Of a DNA stretch of 64,000 nucleotides, positions 44,218 to 53,637 are shown piece after piece. Source of the stretch: Fusibacter_A sp965140735 (lineage in GTDB: Bacteria > Bacillota > Clostridia > Peptostreptococcales > Acidaminobacteraceae); contig OZ223306.1 of assembly GCA_965140735.1 (NCBI GenBank), forward strand, positions 3,596,001-3,660,000. Reading direction: 5' to 3'. Made by a program: the position numbers and the translations under genes. Within the stretch, counting starts at the first letter, position 1, and each line of letters starts with the position of its first letter. The notes below the pieces were generated by a model, which searched no databases, had not been told where the DNA came from, and worked only from the letters and a program-made list of their open reading frames with translations.

Positions 44218-45038
44218 ATACAGAAAAGAGACTTAATTTAAGGGCATATATATTTGACTATAAGAGCTGTAAATATTTATTGGTTCAGGCTTTTATAGTC
44301 TTATGTGCTTATTTTGTTCTATTTTCTATCTTCTATTACTTTACAGGTGTTTTTTATACACAGGTTAATCAAAGTGACAGTTATTTCAATAGAACACTAC
44401 AAGTTGAAATTACAACAGAAAAAAAGATTACAGAAGCGCAAATATTAAGAGATGTTATCAGCATGTCGAAAGTAGAGGATGCTTATTATACGAACGGTGG
44501 AGGCAAGATGAACATTTTGAATATCTTACTTAAAGACTTCCGAAATAGAAATGACGTGCTCTACAGCTTGCCGAGTTATTTTGATAAAATTGGTGTTTTT
44601 ACGCATCAGATCGAAGCAGATCGATCAAAATTAGTTCTTTTCAGAAACAGCGGTGCTATAGCTGTGGGGATTCTGGTCTTGGTGATTATGCTTTTCATGA
44701 GACATTTTTCTAAAAAGGTGATATTGACTTTGAGTTCTAATATGAAACTCCTATATATTTTAGGTTATAGTGGTGGACTCTTATGGCGGTTATGGATAAT
44801 TCCTGTGATTTTAGTATTGTGTGTGAGTTTAATAGGGGCATTAATCCTTCAATTTACATTAGTAGTGCCATTTATAGAAACCATTTTTCATGAGATTAGC
44901 TTTTTAGATCATTATGGGCTCCGATATGATTTTAATCTAAAGGGCATCGGATACGCCTACATTTTGGGGATTTTCTCAACACTATTTTGGATAAAAAATA
45001 GTATCGCAAAAGAAATTCAAAACAGCGCTCTTCTATAG
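44214..45038 (+). CDS. Half-size FtsX-like membrane subunit
   Basis: A 274-residue membrane protein with one N-terminal segment (about 22-45), an external domain of roughly 100 residues and three C-terminal segments. A coupling-like stretch SSNMKLLYILGYSGGLLWRLW is seen near 177-198. Translation starts at TTG, overlapping the upstream stop (TTGA) with AGAGGAGA before it. The sequence is weakly conserved and I recognise it by topology and operon context. Its last codons form part of the terminator stem. Confidence 0.65.
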   Translation: MNTEKRLNLRAYIFDYKSCKYLLVQAFIVLCAYFVLFSIFYYFTGVFYTQVNQSDSYFNRTLQVEITTEKKITEAQILRDVISMSKVEDAYYTNGGGKMNILNILLKDFRNRNDVLYSLPSYFDKIGVFTHQIEADRSKLVLFRNSGAIAVGILVLVIMLFMRHFSKKVILTLSSNMKLLYILGYSGGLLWRLWIIPVILVLCVSLIGALILQFTLVVPFIETIFHEISFLDHYGLRYDFNLKGIGYAYILGIFSTLFWIKNSIAKEIQNSALL

Positions 45039-45052
45039 AGCTCTTTTTTTTT
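45024..45052 (+). terminator. Intrinsic terminator of the second ABC operon
   Basis: AGCGCTC pairs with GAGCTCT (one mismatch) with a seven-base loop, then nine T. The stem begins inside the last codons of the final permease gene. Confidence 0.65.
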
Positions 45053-45142
45053 GATTTTAACTAAGATTTCAGAAAATAATTGAGAATGAACCCTTCCTAA
45101 CGGGGTATAAACCTTCTATACTGCAATAGAGGAGAATAAAAT

Positions 45143-48106
45143 ATGAGTAGAAAAGTATTTGTATTTATGCTGATATCAATAGTGCTTTTAAGTCAAAATA
45201 ACGTGTTTTTCGCAGATACTTTTTTTGAAGAAGACAGAATGCCAAACTTTGAGGCGATTGGGAGAGATCAAGGGCTTCAGGATCTATCAGTATCTAGTAT
45301 TATTCAGGACAAAAATGGGTTTATTTGGTTTGGCACACAGGGTGGTCTTTTCCGATATAATGGTGAGGATTCTGTCAGTTATCGGAACAACCCTTTTGAT
45401 ACAAAGGGGCTTGTTCATAATTTAATTCAAACGATGTTTTATGATGAAAAAGAACACGCCATTTGGCTTGGGACTTATCAAGGCATTTCTAAATTGGATA
45501 TAGAAAGTAATGAGTTTACAAATTATACAGTCGAAGATCAAGGACTATCCAACAATGTGGTTGTAGCCATTGGAAAAGATAAAAACAATGTCTTCTGGTT
45601 TGGCACTATGGATGGTCTCAATAAACTCGATCCAGAAACAGGCAAGTTTATGACTTATCCTGTGGAAGGCAAGGTTGTCCGAAGTATTTTATTAGATTCC
45701 AAAGGCCGACTTTTAGTGGGCACTTATGAGGGTCTTTTCTATTTTGATGACGTAAAGGATCAACTCATTAAAGTTGAGATGAGCTATCCATCGACCTATG
45801 TCATGACTATAAAAGAATTTGATAAAGGGACGCTTACTTTGGGACTTTGGGATGGTGGCGTGTTAGAACTTGATTTGGATTTTAACATTATAAAACATCA
45901 TACTTTTCAGGATAATCGCATCTATACAGTTCAAAAAACTGAAGATCAAACACTTTGGGTAGGTACCTGGGGTGGCGGGTTGTTTAGCAAAAAGAATAAT
46001 CAAATCTATCATTTTCCAGGGACAGGCAAGCAAGGTGATATTGGTCATTCTGTGGTTTATGCTTTGACGCAAGATCGATCGGGCATTCTTTGGATAGGCA
46101 CTAATGGGAGTGGCGTCTATAAGACGAATCCTAGAAAGAACAATTATCTTGAATTTTCAAATGATCCAGATGATCCGACCACACTAGATGCTGGTAAAAT
46201 TAATACGATCTATAAGGATTCAAAAGACCGCTTATGGATTGCGGTTTATAATCGTGGGCTTAATTTATACGATGAAAAGACAGCTACTATGATTAAATAT
46301 AATACTTTTAACACGGATTCAAGAAAGTTAGAAAATGATCAAGTTATGAAACTGATCGAATACAATGGCGCACTTCTTATTGCATCTGGCACTGGTGTTG
46401 ATCGATATGATTTGGAGACCGATAGCTTTGTTGCGACTCACGTATTTCCAAAAGAGACCATTACGTATGCATTAAATGTAGATGAAAAAAATCACTTATG
46501 GGTAGGGACATATTTAGATGGTGTGTATGAATATGATGAAGCCTTTAATGAACTGAATCATTTTAATGTTGATAGTACCCCGAATAAGCTTTCCGACAAT
46601 TTAGTATACGATATTATAAATGATTCAAAGGGGCGTATTTGGATCGGAACGAATAATGGCTTAAACGTTTATAACCCTAAAACGGATGAGATGAAGTCCT
46701 ATTTTAAAGAAGAGGCTAATCACACGACGCTTGCAAGTAATACTGTGCGTTCACTCTTTGAAGATAATGAGGGATCGATTTGGATTGGAATGGTCGGTGG
46801 TGGTGTTTCGAAATATCAGGAAGCAACCGATTCATTTATAAGCTTTACAGAAATGGATGGACTTGTTGACAATACGGCTGTGAGTTTAGAAATGTCTAAA
46901 GATGGTCGTATATGGGTGGCAACGCATAATGGTATTTCCATAATAGATCCTAAGACGGAAAAAATAATAAATCTAACGCTTGCAGATGGCATTGGTGGCT
47001 ATATGTTTACTGGAGATGGTTTTATTGATAAAGAGGGCTATCTGTATTTCGGTGGTACACATGGCATTACTAAGTTTTCACCAGTGACTGAAATTATAAG
47101 CGACACAATGCCACCAGTTTATATCACAAATATTTCTATTTACAATACGCCCATAGATGAGTCTTTAGAAATTTTTAATAATCGAAATTATATGTTAAAA
47201 TCAGATGAAAATTATATCAGTTTTGAGTTTAATGCGTTAGACTATGAAACCTTATCACAAATTCAGTATAGCTATAAACTCTCGAGTGTAGACGAAGATT
47301 GGGTAGAAAGTGGTGATCGAAACTATGCTTCCTATTCAAATTTAAAATCCGGAAGATATGAGTTTTCAGTAAGGGTTAAAACGGTTCAAGGTGAGTATAC
47401 AAAGCCTGAAATAGTGACGTTTACAATAGAGAGACCGTGGTATAATACATTGTATGCTTATATACTTTATATGCTTATCTTTCTATTTGTTTTATATAGC
47501 ATGCATAAGATTAAAGAAAATCATATGATTTCTGTCCGTAATTTAGAACTTGCAAGGCTTAACGACAAGCTTGAAGAAGCTGTTAGTGAACTTGAGGCAG
47601 TATCCATAAAAGATGCGTTAACAGGTATTTATAATAGACGATATTTTAACATGGTACTAAAGGATTATCTACAGCTTGCGAAGCGAGGCAATAGTTATAT
47701 CTCGATTTTAATGATTGATGTGGACGATTTTAAGAGCATTAATGATGAATATGGTCATGTTTTTGGTGATTATTTCTTAACCGCATTTGCAAAAAAAATT
47801 CAGGAAATTATACCGCGGAGCACCGATTTCTGTGCAAGATTTGGTGGAGATGAGTTTGCAGTTGTTTTAAACGATACTGACTTAGAAGGGGCGCGTACAG
47901 TTGCAGATAAAATTTTTAAGGCTGTCAAGCATATTCGTGTAGAGTTTCAAAATGAAATTGTTGTAGTAGAATCATTAGTGTGTATAGGTGTATATTCACT
48001 TAAGCCAGAAAAGGAAGTTAGCATGGAAGCGTTTGTTTCAAGCGCAGATGAAGCACTTTATGAAGCTAAAAGAACGGGTAAGAATAAAATTATAGTGAAA
48101 ACATAA
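45143..48106 (+). CDS. Two-component-type beta-propeller sensor diguanylate cyclase
   Basis: A 987-residue membrane sensor. A signal peptide (about 1-25) leads to an external domain with about eleven propeller repeats (IWFGTQGGLFRY, IWLGTYQGISKLD, LWVGTYLDGVYEYD and others) to about residue 650, then a Y_Y_Y domain (about 675-755), one membrane segment near 770-790, a short coiled linker and a GGDEF domain. The catalytic GGDEF is at 901-905, and the inhibitory RxxD (R892-D895) stands exactly five residues before it, so it is predicted to be an active, product-inhibited cyclic di-GMP synthase. It follows the ABC operon terminator and has its own weak promoter region. Confidence 0.92.
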   Translation: MSRKVFVFMLISIVLLSQNNVFFADTFFEEDRMPNFEAIGRDQGLQDLSVSSIIQDKNGFIWFGTQGGLFRYNGEDSVSYRNNPFDTKGLVHNLIQTMFYDEKEHAIWLGTYQGISKLDIESNEFTNYTVEDQGLSNNVVVAIGKDKNNVFWFGTMDGLNKLDPETGKFMTYPVEGKVVRSILLDSKGRLLVGTYEGLFYFDDVKDQLIKVEMSYPSTYVMTIKEFDKGTLTLGLWDGGVLELDLDFNIIKHHTFQDNRIYTVQKTEDQTLWVGTWGGGLFSKKNNQIYHFPGTGKQGDIGHSVVYALTQDRSGILWIGTNGSGVYKTNPRKNNYLEFSNDPDDPTTLDAGKINTIYKDSKDRLWIAVYNRGLNLYDEKTATMIKYNTFNTDSRKLENDQVMKLIEYNGALLIASGTGVDRYDLETDSFVATHVFPKETITYALNVDEKNHLWVGTYLDGVYEYDEAFNELNHFNVDSTPNKLSDNLVYDIINDSKGRIWIGTNNGLNVYNPKTDEMKSYFKEEANHTTLASNTVRSLFEDNEGSIWIGMVGGGVSKYQEATDSFISFTEMDGLVDNTAVSLEMSKDGRIWVATHNGISIIDPKTEKIINLTLADGIGGYMFTGDGFIDKEGYLYFGGTHGITKFSPVTEIISDTMPPVYITNISIYNTPIDESLEIFNNRNYMLKSDENYISFEFNALDYETLSQIQYSYKLSSVDEDWVESGDRNYASYSNLKSGRYEFSVRVKTVQGEYTKPEIVTFTIERPWYNTLYAYILYMLIFLFVLYSMHKIKENHMISVRNLELARLNDKLEEAVSELEAVSIKDALTGIYNRRYFNMVLKDYLQLAKRGNSYISILMIDVDDFKSINDEYGHVFGDYFLTAFAKKIQEIIPRSTDFCARFGGDEFAVVLNDTDLEGARTVADKIFKAVKHIRVEFQNEIVVVESLVCIGVYSLKPEKEVSMEAFVSSADEALYEAKRTGKNKIIVKT

Positions 48107-48137
48107 GGACAAAGCATAAAAAAGAAATGGAGCAAAT

Positions 48138-48716
48138 GTGTTAAAGAACGATCGAGTACGAACTCAAAAAGATTATCAGAGTATATTTAACAGGGCATAT
48201 GAATTAATGAACGAACCTATAATTGAGGGGAACTGCGGTGAACTTTGTGGGTATCACTGTTGTAGACGGCAAGAAAAAACAGGTGAAAGGCTTGGCATGT
48301 ACCTTTTACCACTTGAATTTGAGTATATGCAAAGGGGCAAGGCCATTGACTATGAAGTCCATAGTAGTCTAATTTATGATATGCCACCTAAAATAAAAAA
48401 AATGTATTATATTTTCTGTCATGAATCAGAAGGTTGTCTTAGAGATTTAAGACCAGTACAGTGTAGGACTTATCCCTTTGAGCCACACTTAGATGAGAAT
48501 GGGTTTTCACTCGTTATTGAGAAGGATCAAATTCATGCTTGTCCACTGTTAAATCGTATTCCAGAGTGGCGTCAAGCTTTCATAGAGGGCGTTTATAAAG
48601 GCTGGATAGAACTTCTAAAGATTCCAATAATCAAATATCATGTGCAATATTTTTCACAGGAAAGAAACGAACTTGAAAATATTAGTAAACGATATACCAA
48701 CAAAGGATGGTTATAG
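48138..48716 (+). CDS. YkgJ-family cysteine cluster protein
   Basis: A 192-residue protein of the YkgJ/CxxCxxCC family, thought to bind zinc or an iron-sulfur cluster. The cysteines are C33, C37, C41, C42, C94, C100 and C109, with the closing RDLRPVQCRTYPF motif typical of the family. Translation probably starts at GTG 48138 after TGGAG. It follows the propeller cyclase by 31 bases and may be cotranscribed. The function is unknown. A terminator follows. Confidence 0.85.
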   Translation: MLKNDRVRTQKDYQSIFNRAYELMNEPIIEGNCGELCGYHCCRRQEKTGERLGMYLLPLEFEYMQRGKAIDYEVHSSLIYDMPPKIKKMYYIFCHESEGCLRDLRPVQCRTYPFEPHLDENGFSLVIEKDQIHACPLLNRIPEWRQAFIEGVYKGWIELLKIPIIKYHVQYFSQERNELENISKRYTNKGWL

Positions 48717-48727
48717 AAATTGTCAAG

Positions 48728-48766
48728 AGCAAGTAGCGTTGTAAAAAGGCAGAGCTACTTGCTTTT
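48728..48766 (+). terminator. Intrinsic terminator after the YkgJ-like gene
   Basis: AGCAAGTAGC pairs perfectly with GCTACTTGCT across a 16-base loop, followed by TTTT. Confidence 0.65.
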
Positions 48767-48888
48767 AAATTTGAATTGCACCATCATTTGTTTTATAAAA
48801 TATAGGTGGAAGTTTAGATTGAAAGAATACAATAGTGGATATTGGGTATCCATGGAATATTGAATAAACACTACTAATGAGGTGCAAA

Positions 48889-51800
48889 ATGAAAAAAGTA
48901 CAATTACTATACAGGACTGCGAGTCTTGTGTTGATTATAATTTCATTTGTTGTTTATAAACTTCAGTTATACATACATTATGATGTTCTTCTTGATTTCT
49001 ATATTCCTGCTGTGATTGTTGTGTTAAGTGTGTATGAGCTTATTTTAATACAAGACAGAAGATTGAGCTTAGCTAAGGTGTTGCAGCTTTTGATGCTTTT
49101 AATCTTACTGTTTTCAAGCCTCTATAGCATTCAAAGACACTTTATCAATTTAGACAATTCGATACTTCTAATTGGTGAGTTTATTATTATAACCCTTATT
49201 CTGATTCTTGATAATGAGGAATACACGAAAACTAATACGAAAAAAATAATTCCTTTTTGTGTAGTGATTGCATTAGCATTGACTTTTGATTTTTGGATTT
49301 CTTATCAGATGGCCACAAATCATCTTTCGGATATACTGGTTAGAATCTTTGTGAACTCAGAAGTGGTTATTTTTGCAGTTCTTTTTGCTTTTTTATTTTA
49401 TCGTGGCTATAAACGCAAGGGATTGAGTTTTTTTGTGCAACGTGGAGTTGTATTGATTATATTACTAGTGGCGGTCATAATTTCGTATTTTTCATTTTCA
49501 GAGAATCCAGTAATTGCTGAGAATCTGCTTATTTTTCTAAAATGGTTTGTTTATATGATGATAATCGATCTTGTGATATCAAACTTAAAAGAGGATATGT
49601 GGGAAGCGAGTGAAGCCTATATATTGGATTACTTTGAAGCCTTTAAAAAGAATGTTAATGCTTTTATACTAATTCAAAAAAATGAAAACGCACAATATAA
49701 AATAAAGCATCTAAACATGAAAGCGCAACGATTGCTGCAACTTAAAGAAGAAGGTGTTGAAAGTTTTACTGTGGATGATTTTGTCAGTTTAAGCATAGAA
49801 TTTGTAGATGCCTTAAATAATGCGGGTACTTATTTGCTTTTGGACCAAAAGGTAAAGCGCGTTGATCAATCTGAGTTTTATGCTGACATTCAGATCCAAA
49901 CGATTATTAGATATAATTTTATGTTTAGCATTGTAGATATACGCGATATTACTAAGCGGAAAGAAATTTTAAAAAAGATTGCCATTAGAGAATCTGTGTT
50001 TAGTAATGCTGTGGAGGCCATTATGATTGTAGATGATCATGAGGTGATTATTGATGTAAATCCGAGTTTCGAAAAGATTTACGGTTACAGTCGTTTTGAA
50101 TGTATTGGAAGTAAACCTAACTTTATTAAATCTGGGCTCGTAGATCAAAAATTTTACGATCATATGAAATATGAAATTCAAGATAAAGGATATTATCAAG
50201 GAGAGTTTATTAACAAAACGAGGACAGGCGAGTTTGTGACGATTAGCCAAAGTATATCTAGATTGTACTTGGAAGAAACAAATGAAATCTACTATGTATC
50301 TATTGCATCTGATATTAGCGAAAAGAAAAAGTCAGATGAGATTATTTTTGATCTCGCTTTTAAAGATAATGTAAATAAAATTTTTAATCGCACCTATTTA
50401 CTTCAGAATGAGCAATATTACTCCTATCAGGTGGCTGCACTTGTAACCATAACAGATTATAAACTGCTTATGGGTTATTTTGACAAAAACTTTTTAGATT
50501 TATTTATGAATACCATTGTTCGAAAGCTCGAATCAATTGTTAATGGCGGCAATTTATTTCAATGGAGCGAAAATCAAATTATAGTCTTATTCCAAATAAC
50601 AGAGGAAGTACCGTCAGGTTATAAAGAAGAAATGATTAAGGCTCTACATCGAGAGTTGATTAAAGACGTCATAATTCAAAATCAGCAAGTTCATCCAGAT
50701 GTCACAATAACGTGGATTCGTTCTAAAATGGGCAATCAAGATATGGAAAAGGATCTGCACTATTTAGATGCGACATTATCATATGCAATTAAACAAAATA
50801 TAAAGTTGTTGGAGTATACGGAAACACTTGAAGGCGAATTCGAAAGAGCAAAACAAATTGAAATGTTATTGAAAGACTCAATCATAAATAGTGAACTGTT
50901 TGTGTTGTACCAGCCTATTGTAGATATACAGGAAAATTGTATAAAAGGTTTTGAAGCTTTGGTGAGATGGCAAAGTCCGATATTGGGCATTGTTCATCCG
51001 CTTGAGTTTATTAGTGTTGCCGAAAGCAATCAACTCATCTTAAATGTGGGTTTTTTTGTGGCCAATAAAGCAATCAAATTACTATCTGAAATTCTAGAGG
51101 CAATGCCAGGTGTATTTATGGCGATTAATGTGTCCGTTATTCAACTTATGGATCAATATTTCTTTGAACAAATAGATAACTTAGTTAAGCGTCACGGTGT
51201 GCCTTCTAATCAAATTTCTATTGAAATTACAGAGACTCAAGATTTTTACAATCTATATAATGTCAGTCATAACTTAATGCTGTTTAGAGAAGCAGGTTAC
51301 TTGTTATCCATAGATGATTTTGGAACCGGTTTTTCGACATTGTCTCGAATTAGCAATATAAACCCAGACTATGTAAAAATAGATAAAGTGTTTTTTGATA
51401 ATATAGAGACTTCTATTCAATCGACTCTGTTAACCAATGGGATTATTGCCTTTACAGATCAAATAGGATTAAATGTCATTGCAGAAGGCATTGAGACAGT
51501 AGAGCAATTGATTTATCTTAAAAACCAGAATATTAGATATATACAGGGGTTCTTGTTTAGTTATCCTATTAGCGATGTTCAAGTTAAATCGCTTATTGAA
51601 TCGCCACTGGAAATTGAGAGCTTGTTCTCAGAAGAATTTAATGAAGATTTAAAATTGCTTCGAAAGTTTGATAGTGGTATTGTCAATGATCACATGCAAT
51701 TAAAGGATTTGAGTTTTATTGAATTTGATGAAACACTTAAAATATTAAGCTGTAGTCGGTCTTTTATGGAACTTGTGGGCTATGATTTTGAAAAGATTAT

Positions 51801-53511
51801 AAATCAGCCCATTACGAAATTCATTGCTGCAAATGAAAGAATGGAATGGGAAGACTTGTTTACGAGAACAGCTCATGCTTTTATAAGTTATGTTGAAAAC
51901 TCTCTTGGAAAAGAAATTAGTGTGATGGTAAACAGCAAGATAGAATTTGATGAGGAGCAGGGTAAGTTTAAGGTTTATTGCATATTGAAAGACCTTTCAG
52001 ATCAAGCCAATGTAATCCAACAATTTTTGATAGAGCAAGAATCATTCGTAAAATTCTTTGAATATTCACCACTGGCGAGTATTGTTTGGGAAGAAGATTT
52101 TAAGATTATTGTGGCAAATGATCAAGCTTATCAACTGTTTAAAAATCCTGAAAAGACAACGGAGAGTCTCAATCTTAAAAATGTTCTAAATGAAGAGACC
52201 TTTAAAGACTTCACTTATTATTACAATCGTCTATTTGCAGGCTATGCTCAAGAATTCACGATTTCAATTGTTGATAGGGGAAGCATTGTTAGAGAGACTC
52301 TTTGGCATAATGCGCCTTTATTTGATGATAAGGGTGAGGTTAAGCAAGTGCTCACAATTATTCAGGATTTAACAGAGCTGAATCGGCAAATGGAGATTTC
52401 AAGAATATTAAGTGATGCAGCCGATTTATCAGATCGACTTATTATTTATACAAATGATGTCTACGAAATTCTATTTGCGAATCAAAAATCGATTGAGATA
52501 TTTGGTTTGACGGAATATGGATACAATATTTATTCTATAAAAGAGTTAGACATTAAGTTGATTAATCAGAACAGTGAAAGTATTGATTTTGAAGCATTAG
52601 GAAACGAATCGTGGTCTGGCGTTGCACAAGTTAAGGACATCAACGATAATATCCATATTTATGATGCCTTTAGGGATGGTTCTTATTATATAGATCCAAA
52701 ACTTATCAAAGGTTATTTGTTTACTTTTAAGGATAAGGAAAATGAATTCAAAGATCACCAAGAAATTGAAAAGCTAAGAAGAGCACTTCAAGAACAAGAT
52801 AGATTGGTATCTGTTGGCAAGCTTATCGCAGGCATTGCACATGAGATTAATAATCCTCTGAGCTATTTATTGAGTAATACTCAATTTCTTCTTGAGTCCG
52901 AAAAATCTTTAGAAGAAGCACTTGACGATCTAGAGTTACTCGAAGACCTTAAGGATGTGTTTAACAGTTATAACGAAGGCTTAAATGTAATTAAGACGAT
53001 TGTTTCAGATCTTAAAAGCTATTCTAGAAAAGAAGACGAAACAGAGAAATCGGATTGTGATATAAATGCACTGATCAATCAAACACTTAGAATTGCTCAT
53101 AATGAAATTAAATACACAAGTGTAGCGAAGTTGGATTTAGACGAACAATTACCACTTGTGAAAGGAAATGATTCCAAGCTTCAACAAGTATTCTTGAATC
53201 TTATTATCAATGCAAATCATGCAATCACAGCACGCTATCAAAATGAGATGGGTGAAGTTTACATTAAGACAAGCGCGACAGCTTCTGAAGTGATTTGTAC
53301 GATTGAGGATAATGGTATTGGCATGAATGACGAAGTGAAAGCGCATATTTTTGAAGCTTTTTATACCACCAAGGCAAAAGGTATTGGAACAGGTCTGGGA
53401 CTTTCTGTTTCTAAAGAAATCATTGAGGAATTCCACAATGGAGAATTGTGTGTGGAAAGTGCAGTTGGCATTGGAACTAAATTTATAATCAAGCTTCCAA
53501 TAGTTGAATAA
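48889..53511 (+). CDS. Multidomain cyclic di-GMP phosphodiesterase/histidine kinase fusion
   Basis: A 1540-residue membrane protein. The N-terminus has about seven membrane segments (to about residue 230). A PAS domain follows near 365-480, then a degenerate GGDEF domain (about 485-645) in which the active motif is replaced (WSENQII). The EAL domain (about 660-900) keeps the key residues: EAL at 689-691, NVSV, EITE, IDDFGTGFS and AEGIET. Further PAS-like regions run to about 1290. The last part is a histidine kinase with His1318 in AGIAHEINNPLSY and a HATPase domain (NLIINANHAI, DNGIGMN, GTGLGLSVSKE). Cyclic di-GMP breakdown and phosphorelay are thus in one chain. No response regulator is adjacent. 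The ATG at 48889 has GAGGTG upstream. Confidence 0.9.
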   Translation: MKKVQLLYRTASLVLIIISFVVYKLQLYIHYDVLLDFYIPAVIVVLSVYELILIQDRRLSLAKVLQLLMLLILLFSSLYSIQRHFINLDNSILLIGEFIIITLILILDNEEYTKTNTKKIIPFCVVIALALTFDFWISYQMATNHLSDILVRIFVNSEVVIFAVLFAFLFYRGYKRKGLSFFVQRGVVLIILLVAVIISYFSFSENPVIAENLLIFLKWFVYMMIIDLVISNLKEDMWEASEAYILDYFEAFKKNVNAFILIQKNENAQYKIKHLNMKAQRLLQLKEEGVESFTVDDFVSLSIEFVDALNNAGTYLLLDQKVKRVDQSEFYADIQIQTIIRYNFMFSIVDIRDITKRKEILKKIAIRESVFSNAVEAIMIVDDHEVIIDVNPSFEKIYGYSRFECIGSKPNFIKSGLVDQKFYDHMKYEIQDKGYYQGEFINKTRTGEFVTISQSISRLYLEETNEIYYVSIASDISEKKKSDEIIFDLAFKDNVNKIFNRTYLLQNEQYYSYQVAALVTITDYKLLMGYFDKNFLDLFMNTIVRKLESIVNGGNLFQWSENQIIVLFQITEEVPSGYKEEMIKALHRELIKDVIIQNQQVHPDVTITWIRSKMGNQDMEKDLHYLDATLSYAIKQNIKLLEYTETLEGEFERAKQIEMLLKDSIINSELFVLYQPIVDIQENCIKGFEALVRWQSPILGIVHPLEFISVAESNQLILNVGFFVANKAIKLLSEILEAMPGVFMAINVSVIQLMDQYFFEQIDNLVKRHGVPSNQISIEITETQDFYNLYNVSHNLMLFREAGYLLSIDDFGTGFSTLSRISNINPDYVKIDKVFFDNIETSIQSTLLTNGIIAFTDQIGLNVIAEGIETVEQLIYLKNQNIRYIQGFLFSYPISDVQVKSLIESPLEIESLFSEEFNEDLKLLRKFDSGIVNDHMQLKDLSFIEFDETLKILSCSRSFMELVGYDFEKIINQPITKFIAANERMEWEDLFTRTAHAFISYVENSLGKEISVMVNSKIEFDEEQGKFKVYCILKDLSDQANVIQQFLIEQESFVKFFEYSPLASIVWEEDFKIIVANDQAYQLFKNPEKTTESLNLKNVLNEETFKDFTYYYNRLFAGYAQEFTISIVDRGSIVRETLWHNAPLFDDKGEVKQVLTIIQDLTELNRQMEISRILSDAADLSDRLIIYTNDVYEILFANQKSIEIFGLTEYGYNIYSIKELDIKLINQNSESIDFEALGNESWSGVAQVKDINDNIHIYDAFRDGSYYIDPKLIKGYLFTFKDKENEFKDHQEIEKLRRALQEQDRLVSVGKLIAGIAHEINNPLSYLLSNTQFLLESEKSLEEALDDLELLEDLKDVFNSYNEGLNVIKTIVSDLKSYSRKEDETEKSDCDINALINQTLRIAHNEIKYTSVAKLDLDEQLPLVKGNDSKLQQVFLNLIINANHAITARYQNEMGEVYIKTSATASEVICTIEDNGIGMNDEVKAHIFEAFYTTKAKGIGTGLGLSVSKEIIEEFHNGELCVESAVGIGTKFIIKLPIVE

Positions 53512-53637
53512 GGTCCGCTTAGATATCTTGTAGATTAAGAGTAGACGTTTATATTGATGTATGGTAATCTTTAGATATTGGACAAAATTTTGATCAAATT
53601 TAAGATTTAATGATGAAGGTAAGAAAAGGAAGGCAAT

